Source: Anaeramoeba flamelloides (Eukaryota; Metamonada; Anaeramoebidae). Taken from it: a stretch of 64,000 nucleotides of DNA. How positions within the stretch are numbered: the first letter of the stretch is position 1; each line of letters starts with the position of its first letter. Shown here one piece after another: positions 1 through 11,100 of the stretch. The DNA is taken from contig JANTQA010000036.1 of assembly GCA_027625915.1 (NCBI GenBank), forward strand, positions 8,515,001 to 8,579,000. The letters are read 5' to 3'. Below the pieces are notes generated by a model. It had not been told where the DNA came from, did not search any database, and saw only the letters and a list, made by a program, of their open reading frames with translations. The position numbers were made by a program, and so were the translations under genes.

Positions 1-2
1 AA

Positions 3-1542
3 AAATGCAAGAATATTTTAAACGGGCATTCCAAGCCCATTTATGGATTAAAATTTGATTCGAAGGATCGATTATTTTCATTCTCTAGTGATGGGACAAT
101 TGTTAGATGGCCGTCTAGTGAAAATAAAAATCGAAAGAGTATTGAAATGGAGAAGGAAGAATTAAAAACGAGGCAGTCAACATTGTTTTTACAGGGGCTA
201 TCATCAAAGATTGAAGTGTTTATCAATAATAAGCCCTATTGGACAACAACCAACAATACCATTTTGAATCTTTGCAAATCAAATGGCATCGAGGTGTTAT
301 CTTTCTGCCACCACTCGAGACTTTCGCCGATTGGCATTTGTGGTTTATGTTCTGTTGAGATTTTAAATAATTTTGGTGAGCATGAAATTGTTCATGCCTG
401 TAGTTACCGATGCAGACAAAATTTAAAAATTTGGACAAATACAAATAAAGTCAAAAAATATTTGCAAAAGGCAATTTTAGCATTGGATCAAAAAAGAAGA
501 ATAAAAAAAATATTAACCAATAATCAAATCAAAAATTCAACAAAGCATTTTAATAATAACGGTATGGATGTCAATAATAGCGAAGGTGAAGATGAAGATG
601 ATTTTTTCAATACAACTTTTTTAAAAATGAAAAAATCAATAAATTTCATTGACAAAACGGATTCTATTCAATTGGATTTTTCAAAATGTGTTGATTGTGG
701 AAGATGTGTTCAGGCATGTAAAGAGATAATGGGGCTAAATGTATTCAATATGAAAATAGAATCGCCATATTTAAATGGTTGTTCGTTAGAAACTAACAAT
801 AACAATTGCTTGTCAGATACCAATTGCATTGATTGTGGGCAATGTACGCTATTTTGTCCTACTAACGCTTTGAAAGAAAATAATACGAGTTTAAAATTAG
901 TCAAGGAAAAGTTAAATGATCCAAACATTCATATCATGATGGCTATTTCGCCTGAAGTATTATTAAGTTTCCCAGAAATTTTTAAAAATCAGAACTTTGG
1001 AGAGAATAATTATGAAAATTTAGAAAAAAAAATCATTTATATATTAAAATTATTAGGATTTGACAATATATTTAATTTAGAATTAGCAATTAATTTGTCA
1101 CTTATTGAAGAAACCTTGCTTTTACACAAAAAAATCCAAAAAAAGGATTTTAAAAATTTGCCCTTGATTAGCTCTTGCTGCCCCTCTTTTAAAAAATTAT
1201 ATCAAAAAAAATATCCCAAATTATTGAAATATTTTTCGAATGTAGATTTACCTATCCATATTTTTGGATTATTATCAAAAACCATATATGCAAAAAGATT
1301 GAAAATTAATCCTAAAAATATTTTTACAATTGTTTTAACTGGCTGTGTATCAGTAAAATCAGAATTAAAATCCGAGTCGAATGATTGCTTTATTATTAAT
1401 AAAGATGATGAAACAGAAAAAATAAAAAAAATTGATGCAATTTTATCATTAAGAGAAATTGGGCAATTAATAAAACAAAAAAAAATAAAAATAAATCAAT
1501 TACAATTTAAAAATATTAAAAAAGATGACGACGACGACGACG

Positions 1543-1604
<62 letters not shown>

Positions 1605-3302
1605 AAGGATAAGGATAAGAGTAAGGGTAGTGGTAATGAAAGTAATAATGATAACAATGATAAGGGTGTCAATGGTTTTAATAATTTAAAATATTCAACA
1701 ATTTTTGAAAAACAAAAATCTAATAAAAATTCAATAAATACAATTGTTAGAACTGGATATATCAAATCAATTATTGAGTGTTATAGGCAAATAATAAAAA
1801 TTAGAAGGCAAACCATGAGTGGTCATGTTAAAAAGAATGAAATCCAAAATATTAATGAAATTGTTTCAGATCCTGAACAAAATAATGAAGAAAAAATGAA
1901 AATTAATAAAACGAAATCAAAAAAAAAACCAAAATTAAAAAATAAAACGCAAAAGAAAAATAAAAAACAAAACAAAACACCAAAATCGAAAAAAGAGAAT
2001 GATAATAAAAATAGCCCAAATGTTAATAAAAAAAGAAAGATAATCAAAAGCAAAACTTTGAATAAATTATTACGAAAGAAACTTTCTTTCAAATTGAAAG
2101 ATGAAGAGATTGTTGATCAAACTTATTTATTTGAAAAAAAAAATCTAACGAATACTGATTCTTTTGAATTAATTAAGAATCAAAATTTGTTACCAAAATT
2201 AAATCATATTGAAAATGAAAATAAACAACTTTTTAATTCTAATAATAATAATAATAATAATAAAAATAATAATAATAATCAGAACAATAATAATGCAAAC
2301 AACAACAATAATAATAGTGACAATTTTGAAAATGTATTTAAAAATTCCACAATAAATTTTGAAAGGTATACAAAAAACCCACATATATATCAAGCAGTAA
2401 CAATACTGAATGATAGAAAAATAAATTTATTATCTGTTGATGGTGGTAGTGCATGTAAATATTCATTCCGCTTAATTAATAAAAGCGAAGTGGTGAATTT
2501 CCATTATATCGAAGGAAGGGCGTGCCCTCTAAGTTGTGTAGGCGGTGGTGGTCACCCAAAAACATTTGAAAAGCCATTTAATAAAAGAATGAAATTGTTA
2601 AAATCATTAATAAGTGATTCCAAAACCCCAAAATTTAAAAAAATTCAAAAAAAGTTTTATATCATTTATCAAAATATAAAATTGAATAACATGAAAAATG
2701 GTAATATCCTAAATAAGCAAAATTTAAATTTGAAGAAACAAAAATTAAAGAATGATAACTATAACCATAATGAGAACAAGAGAAAAAATGAGAATATTGA
2801 CGACGAAGATCAAAATTCAAATAACGATTCAAATAATTATAACAATAATAATAAACATTCAATTTTAATTTTATGGGGGAGCCAAACCGGTATCGCAAGA
2901 GAAATCGCGAATATCATTTTTGAAAAATGCAATTCGTTGAAATTGAAAACTAGAATAAAATCCTTACAAAATTTTAAAATAAATTCGTTATTAAAAGAAG
3001 AAAATGTTATATTTGTATTGTCCACTTATTGGGAAGGTTCTTTCCCATTAAATGCTTCAGGGTTTTGGAATAAATTACAAAAAAGTAATTTAAATCTATC
3101 TAATTTAAAATATTCAGTTGTCGGCGTCGGTAATTCTTCATATTCAAATTTTAATACAGCCTCAATTTTATTAGATATTCATCTTGAAAGAGGCTGTAAT
3201 GCTAATAGAATTAGATCAATATGCTTAACCGATTCACAAGATAAGCGGGGTTACCTAACCTCATTACAACCGTTCCTGGTTTCATTAAAATCTTATAAAT
3301 AA
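3..3302 (+). CDS. WD40 / [FeFe]-hydrogenase / flavodoxin fusion (5' partial)
   Basis: Probable iron-only hydrogenase (2H+ + 2e- to H2). The frame is open from base 3. The first Met is at base 147, but the 48 codons before it encode a WD40 repeat (GH near the start, then SDGTIVRW), so the true start lies outside the window. Numbering from Met147: a [2Fe-2S] ferredoxin domain at ~20-90 (FCHH, GICGLC, HAC); two [4Fe-4S] clusters at ~178-240 (CVDCGRCVQAC, CIDCGQCTLFC); and the H-cluster motifs L1 SSCCPSF (Cys344/345), L2 TGC (Cys400) and L3 ACPLSCVGGGGHP (Cys793/797). Residues ~903-1051 form an FMN-type flavodoxin (LWGSQTG, STYWEGSFP, VVGVGNSSY). No FAD/NAD(P)H reductase domain follows; the stop is at 3300-3302. 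Long D-, K- and N-rich inserts separate L2 from L3. The His-ligated cluster motif usual between ferredoxin and [4Fe-4S] domains is absent. CC in L1 argues against a Nar1-type protein. Location (hydrogenosome or cytosol) cannot be judged without the N-terminus. Confidence 0.87.
1524..1604 (+). repeat. GAC/GAT codon run (poly-Asp)
   Basis: Twenty-seven in-frame acidic codons, all Asp except one Glu, lie inside the hydrogenase gene between the L2 and L3 motifs. It begins with GAC codons and passes into a pure GAT microsatellite, which suggests recent slippage expansion in a disordered insert. Confidence 0.95.
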
Positions 3303-6300
3303 TTTATTATTCTTATTCTTATTGAAAACATATTTCCAAAGAACACAAATATTCATAACCAAATTCATAGAAATGTAATTATATTAAAAATTCTTAAAAA
3401 AAAGATATTGAATTAATTGTTAATTATTGTTTATTATTTTTCAATCTATATTTTTTTTTTTTTTTTATTATTATTATTAGTTTTTAATTTCTTTATTTAA
3501 AATTTATAATTGGTGGAATTGTATAATTACAAGTTATTTAATATTTTTAAAAATATATACGTTTAATATACTTTTTGTTTATCCATTTTTTTTCTTTCTT
3601 TGCTACTTATTATTGATCTTTAAATTACACCTGCCTTTTTTATTTATTAGATAAATAAAAACTATTTTTCATCCCAATCACATCAGCTTTTTTTTGAATC
3701 ATTATTTTGATCAGGAAATCATTATATTTTCAAAATAAAAATAATAATTAAAAAAAAAGAACAACATCCTTTTTTCGTAAGTGATATATCTTTCAAAAGT
3801 ACTCGGGGGTAATTGTATAAACAATTTTTTTTTCTATTTATTTTAACGGTTCATTATTATGATACCAAAAACCTTCGTCCTTAAAAAAAAAAAAAAGGAG
3901 AAACACTTTTTTGAATTATAAATAGAACTTGATAAGGAATTCCAATTAAATGATGTTTCAAATAAAAATATCTATTTTAATGATCAATTAAAATCTAGAA
4001 AAAAAAAAGCTTGATCTACTTTTTTGTTTTTATGTGTTTTGGACTTTAATTTGATCTTAATTATAAACTATTTTGAAAAAATTATTTCTAACTATGATAT
4101 TAAATTAAAATAGAATTTGAGAAAAATCCAAAATCAAAGGAATACAAAATACAAGTAAAATGGTTTTAAATAATGACAATTCAGAAAAGGTGTTTCTATG
4201 ATTTGTTGATTCAATTAGCAAGAAAATAATATATTCGTGTTTCAGTCAAAGGGGGGTATCGAAAAAAAATCATTTTTTTACAAATATCAAATATTTTATA
4301 TAAATGATTTTTGAAGATTAAATAAGAAATAAGTCGAATAATAAACGTTAAAGAAGAGTTGATATTTGCCTGAAATAAAACTATCAAATCAATATTTTTG
4401 TTAAAAATAGAAAAACTCACATTCTTAGGGAACCTATTGAAAAAAAAAAAAAACAACTAAGTTCATTTTGATCTCTATTGAAGAGCAAATAATTTCCCAA
4501 TAGAAATCATTATTATTTCTCTACAATTATTTTTACTTTATTTCAATAATCTTAAGAATAACTCTTTTTCACCAAGTGACTATCGATCTTGTAATAAAAG
4601 AATTAAATTTTAAAGAATTCATTGTCAATAAAAACAATCGGGTAAAAAAAAACCAAAAAAAATAAAAGATGAAAAAATGATTTTCATATTTTTCAAAAAT
4701 AAAAATTATTTATAGTTTTTATGAAATTTTGTTATTTTGATTGTTGGGGTCTTTTTAAATCTGTGGAAATTTTTGAATTTTAGATTAGAATAATCTTTGA
4801 TTTTATCAATTGTTTTAAATTCGGGAAAAGATAAACGTATTTTTTAATTGTCTTCTTTGTTTTGTTTCGAAAATCAATTGATTTTTCTAATCATAAAATA
4901 AATTTACAAAATCTAACAGTTCTTTTCTGGGGTTTTCTTGTTTTATTCTGAAATTTAATTGGTTTTTGAAGTATTTTAGAAAAAGTGATGAATAGTTTTT
5001 TTTTACATTTCATAAAAAAACCTCTTTTTTAATGGATCTATTGGTTAATTAACGATAATAGCTTAAGTTGAATATTAATACTGATTGGATCAATGACTAT
5101 CGTATTTTTTTTAAAATATGTTCTTTGAAATATTTCCAAAAAATGAAAAAAAAAAAAATAGCAATTTTTTTTTTACAAAACAATGAAAGTCCAATTTTAA
5201 TAAAAAAAATTGGCAATATTTTAATGACACAAAAGATTTTTTTAATAATAAAATAGAGTAATATATTTTTCATTCTATTTGAAAGTTTTCCATAATTAAA
5301 AAAGTTATAAAAACCATTTTTTCAATCAAAAAGAAAAAAATAAACTCTTATTTACACACTTCATATATATCAGATAAAAAAGAGATCAGAAAATTCAATA
5401 TTTTTATATATGGAATTACATACTAATAGAAAAATTGAATAATTACCAAGAATCAATAAATGGTAGTTAATTATTTTTTAGATTTAAATACTTTTTTGAA
5501 GATTGATTTTAAAAGATAAATTTTAAAATGAATTTACGCCACTTTCTTAAAGTTAGCAATAGTATTAAATTACATTAACAATAATAAATCCAAGATACTA
5601 CAACTATTTCTACTTTCTATTTGTTTTGTTATCTTCAGTAAAACAACTTTTTATAAATCTATCATAATTCAAAAATCAGCCACAGTACAAAATATTTCAC
5701 AATAACAGAAAAAAAATGAATGATCTGTAAGATCTTTTATCATCTTTCTCTTTTTTTCAGAACTAACTCGTATATTTTTTTTAAAATTTTGAACAAACTT
5801 TAATGTGGTTTAGGGTTTAATACCTGAAGTCAAAAATTTTTCCTTTTTACCAATTTTAAAATTGATTAGAAAAAACCTTTTTTAAATTCCTCTTTGCTTC
5901 TACCTTGAATCAATATTAGTATTCAATCCTTATTATTTTACTCTTAAAAATTTCTATTTTTAAATTTGTGACGTATTATTAATTCAAACAACTTTGAAGG
6001 TTCTTGATAAAATGTTTCTATATTATTTTTCTTTATTCAATTTTAATATAAATTATAATATTAGTTACAATAAAATTTTAAAATGATTTCAAAACGAAAA
6101 AAAAAAAAAAAAATAATAATAATAATATTGATAATTTATTTTTTTCAGAGTTGATCACAGAATATTTAGATATTAATATTTTGGATAAACTAAAAAAAAT
6201 TTTTCTTATAACTTTAATCACCCTAACATAAAAAACTCTAATAATTCAAAATAATTTCGTACCTTATTTCATGATTTCATTAAAAAAATCTATTTCAATA

Positions 6301-6645
6301 ATTTCAAAATAAATCCATTTTATATTGTAATTAACAATATTATTTAATGGAAATCTAGTTAAAAAAGGGAACAAAAATATTATTTTAATATCAGTAATTA
6401 TATTCACAAAACAATTTGCAAAATTTTGGAACAATGGATTACTCTTATTTCATCCATATTTAACTTTTGATCAAAATTCAAATAAGAAAAACTCATATTT
6501 TTTTTTTTTTAGTAATATTAATTAATCGAATATTCTTTAATAAAAAACTATTTTGTATGATGATTAGAAAAATCACCATAAAAAAAAAAAATTATTATAA
6601 TAAATTTAAAAAATAATAGTTTTCCATCAAAAATCTTTAATTGTT
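3303..6645. other. Convergent intergenic region, no gene seen
   Basis: Noncoding AT-rich DNA between the 3' ends of the hydrogenase (+) and G-alpha (-) genes. The frames are short and biased in composition (F, K, N, I). About 1.3 kb of it (4233-5560) is dispersed repeat R1; the rest is homopolymer-rich sequence in which I see nothing specific. Confidence 0.7.
4233..5560 (+). repeat. Dispersed repeat R1, longest copy
   Basis: Blocks of this stretch recur at 30600-30760 (+), 34460-34900 (+), 44865-45490 (+) and 54360-54975 (-), at roughly 70-80% identity by eye. Shared landmarks include 'gattgaatcaatgacta'-type sequence followed by 'tttcaaaatatgt', and 'ggttcattttgatctct'. It begins with CAGTCAAAGGGGGG, which resembles the ends of repeat R2, so R1 and R2 may be relics of related DNA transposons. 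No coding capacity is evident. Confidence 0.6.
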
Positions 6646-7838
6646 TTATACCCACCCAATAGATTTGATTGATTTTTTTAATAAAATTTCATTCACTGAT
6701 TCGAATACTTTTTGAAAATTGTCAGGATCTATCGCAGTCGTGTAATGTGTATAGATTTCTTTTGTATTCTCCTTGTTTTTAGATAAAAATTGATTTTTAA
6801 TATATACCTTTCCTTCATCAACGTCCTTTCCACCATCATAGTCTGGGAATGTTTTTTTTAATTTTGAATGTTTTAATTTTTTTTCAAATAGATCATATTT
6901 ATTTAAAAATAATATTGCTGGTATTTTATTAAACCATCTGGAATTTATTATATCTGAAAAAAGCATTAAAGATTCTGCCATTCTATTTACAGTTATTTCT
7001 TCTGCTAAAACTTGATCGTATGCGCTTAAAGATGCAACATATATAATTGATGTTACATTTTCAAAACAATGTAGCCATTTTTTTCTTTCGTTTCTTTGAC
7101 CACCAACATCAATTAAGCTATTTTAGTTTTTAAAAAGAATAAATTAGCATAGTTATATATAATAAACATGAAAATTAGAATTGCTAAAAAGAAGAATTGT
7201 TATTCAATACAAATAAATATTTTAATTGTCTATCCTCTTGTCTGTAGATAAATTAACCCCAATTGATGGATTTAGAAAACTAAATGGAGTTTAAAATTGA
7301 TCTATTGCCCTTGTGTATTCACTCTTTGAATTAGTTGTTTTGAAGTTGGTAATTCAAAATTCTCTCTTTAAAAGGTAAAATGTTTTAACACTTTAACCCT
7401 AAACAATAAATCCAATTTCTAATTTTTGTCACAAGCAATTCAAGTTTTGGAAAAAATATTTGTTAAATTAATTATTTTTGAAATAAGGAATTACACATTT
7501 GCAAAAAGTGATGTCTTAATATTTTAATGTTTTTTTTACTAAATTTGTCATTTTTCCAAAAACTATAAAATATTAAGAAATCACTTTTTGCACATGTGTA
7601 GTGCTTCATATTTATGAAAAGTTAATAATTGTTTATCTTTTTTTATTTATAAGAAAAAAAAACAAAAAATGAATAATTAAAAATAAAGATGACAAATAAT
7701 TTTCCCCTAAAATGTAGAAAGGATACAATAAAAAAAAAAAAAAAAAGGATTTTGTATATTTTTTGAAATTCCAATAATCAATAATGAGCAATTATTAGTT
7801 AGATACCGGTTTGTTAGAATGGATATGGAAATATATAT

Positions 7839-7869
<31 letters not shown>

Positions 7870-8100
7870 ATTTTTATTTTTGAAGAGAGAAAATTGCTTT
7901 TCTCCTGTGTGCCCTAATTTCTAAACTTTTTTTTAGAAATTTTGTTAAAGAATCACAAATTTTATTATCACTTACTAATGATAATATATATGATGAATTC
8001 TTTTTATTAATAATATCTCCGATATTATTAATTTTTTTATTTTTTTCAAAAAAATTCAGATATCCAGATTTTTCGATTTATTTTATAGGCCGGGCAGTCA

Positions 8101-8132
<32 letters not shown>

Positions 8133-11100
8133 CAATCTAAATTTCTTTTTACAGAATTATAGTAATTAAATATTGAGTAAAATAAAACTATGAACGATAT
8201 GTTGATAATATTTTTTTTTTTTTTTTTTTGATATTGATTTCTTCAAGTTAAAATTTATTATCAATGTTTTGTTAATGTAATAATAGACTGTTTATGATAA
8301 TTTTTTTCTTTTATAAACAGTTTTAAAATCAAATTATTTCGGGTAAAAGAATATTTGTGTGGGTTATCTCCTTTTTATTTTTCAATATTTTCCCTTTTAC
8401 AAAATGAAAAATTTAAGTATTTATGTATTGTTTCAAAGGCTAAAGGTCGAGGAACAATACAATGCATATTTTGTCACAGAGTCAAAGACGAGGGAAAATA
8501 TGGCTAATATTTATAATTTTTTATTTTGTAAAAGGGAAAATATTGTAAAATGTGAGGGTATAACTTACTTATCAATCATAGAGTGTCATTTTCAAGACAC
8601 TTTACTCAATTTATTAATTTTTTAAAAAAAAAATGAGTGTAAATACAATACGGCTAATATTCTCCTTTTTGGAGTGAAAGGGGCAGATATAAACCCATAA
8701 TTTTACAATTTGAATTTTTTCAAAATTTTGTTTTTTTTTCAGGTTGATAAGACTTTGTATATTTGTCATATTAACAAGAATTATATTTTACAAACACTGT
8801 TAATAAAAAATTTACAAAAGTATTTTTTTTTTTCAAAAACAAATAAATATTATATAAACAATAAGTATTTTTTTTTTTTTAGAATTTTAAGAAAAAGAGA
8901 AATCATACCAATATTTTTGATCGGAATATGTAAAGCTTGTTTCATTTATTCCAGTTGTTGTTATTCTTAAGTTTAGAGTGTCTTCAACTGTGGGAATATA
9001 ATCTTCTTTGCTAATGTCTTCAACTTTGTTTAAAAAGCTATTTAAAATAATAATAAAAATAATATAATAATAAAATTATAAAGGAAATTATTTTGATTCA
9101 ATTATTTGTTATTATTAGTGATTTTAATTTGCATTGATCCAAATTTCATTGATTTTTATGATAAGATTAAATCAATTTAATTATAGTGTCAGGATATTAT
9201 AATAAGAAATATAACATTTTAATAGTCTCATTATTAATTATTATTCAAAAAACAAAAATAGAAAAATAATTTGAATTTTTTTATATTTTAAATCCTTTTA
9301 TAATTCTCTTTGCCTGTCAACTAAATTACATGTAATTCTCACAAAGTAACAAAAGCTATCGGATCATTAAATTAATTGATGGAAAAAAAAAAAAAACTTT
9401 TATCCTGGTCAGAAATGTAATAGAATGTAAACCTCAAGTGTGTTAGAATTTTCATGCTATTTTCTATATTTATTGTGAAATATGTTCCAAAAGAATTCAG
9501 ATATTAATGTGATAATTCTAAATGAGTAAGTTTTTATTTTTCCAAAAACAAAGAATATATGAGATTTGGTCTTTTCCTAATTACTATCCTAATTTGTGTT
9601 TAAGTGGGGATCAGAATCAACAAGGTATTAAACAATAAAAATAATTCAAAAGATCGTTTGTTGAACGAATTTGAAATTAATGAAAAATTTAGGATTTGAA
9701 TAGAATGAATGTAAAATTTTGAAATTTGCAATATTTAATTATTAAACATTAGTAAAAGTAATCAAATTCATCCATAATTTTTTGAACTTGTTAAAAATTC
9801 AAATAAAAGTTAAAACTCTTTTTAGAGGCATACTATATAACTTTTTTTCGCTTAATTTCAAATTCAACAAGTTCCTTCATGTTAATTTGTTTAAAGACTA
9901 CATTTGTAATTTATCTAGTTTGTCTTAATAACTTTTTGATTCAATCTGATTTAAATTGTGAAGTTGGATTCATCAAAATATTCTCCAATTAGGATCAAAA
10001 CAATCATTTTTTGTGATTTTTGAAAGAAATTCGGATAAATGTAAACCCGAACACCCTATTAAGAAAAGACAAAATGAAAAAGAAAAATAACCACCATTTC
10101 CACGCGGAAAAAAAAAGACCAATCAATTCAAACATTCCCAATTAACAACTCTAGCTTCCAAAGATCGCATAGTCTATAGAGTTTGGACCATTAGGTTTCT
10201 TTAAGATTGTTTTATTATCTACACAAGTCAGAACAATTATTACAAAGAGATTGTTTTTTTTGTCTTAGTTTTTTTGGGTTTGTTTCTTTTTTTTTTTTTT
10301 CCTTTAATTGAAGTTCCAAACGATGTTTTCGAGGATAATCTTTTATATTCGACAAAATTCCCATTAGACAATACCCAAAACATTTGGTTTATTGTATTGT
10401 GTCAATTTTTTATGTTTGTATTGTTTCTCTGGAAACAAAATTGTTAGTTTCCAAGATCGGTTTGGATCGTGATGTTGTGGGAAAGGTTTTTTAGGAATTT
10501 TGTATCAAACGAGTCAAATGAAAATTAAATTTGGAAAAATTAGTTAAGGGACTAATCTCTATTAAAATTTTTTACCGAAATTTAATAGAGATTGAGAAAA
10601 TTTTTTGCCAATTACTTTTTTTTGAAATCCGTGTTTATTTTCAATATTAAACATATTTCTAGATAAGAAATCCTTATTTAAAAATTGGTCAAAAAAAAAA
10701 AATAATAGAGACTAGTCCCTTAAGAGTATTTTTATTTTGTAAAACAAATTTTAAAGACATTTGGAAAAAATGATCTTTATTTCTGCAAATGGTATTTTGA
10801 AGAATTCAATTGTGCTACAGCAAATAATTTGTCATGATTTGATTGGGTTATCGTCCACAGAAACGAACAAAGAATAATTCTGATTTTTTTTTTGAATTTT
10901 CGTTGTATTGAAAAAAATACCATACATGAAAATAATCCCTGACAAGATTTTTAATTGTTAATATTAATATGATTATTTTGTGTAATTGGAGATCAATTTC
11001 TTTTATTTAAGAGAACCAAATTTTTTAAAATTAAAACTCACCACTTATTAGAATGATGATTAATGAAATTACACTTGAGCAAAACAATATTCAATCAATC

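Larger units (their letters stand above)
7118..8908 (-). other. G-alpha intron 3 (1791 bp)
   Basis: The GTATGA donor at 8908 and TAG acceptor at 7119-7118 join Asp-Gln-Lys-Tyr-Cys to the LIDVGG segment without disturbing G-alpha spacing. The intron contains a TA-flanked inverted-repeat element, a LINE 3' fragment, a foldback, and T-runs including 30 T at 8103-8132. Confidence 0.9.

Noticed and set aside
1496-1765. Minus-strand frame rich in serine
   Set aside because: It is the antisense shadow of the GAT/GAC run in the hydrogenase gene.
1176-2535. Nar1/NARF-like protein instead of a hydrogenase
   Set aside because: L1 has two adjacent Cys (SSCCPSF) as in hydrogenases, and the protein has a ferredoxin domain and a flavodoxin not found in Nar1.
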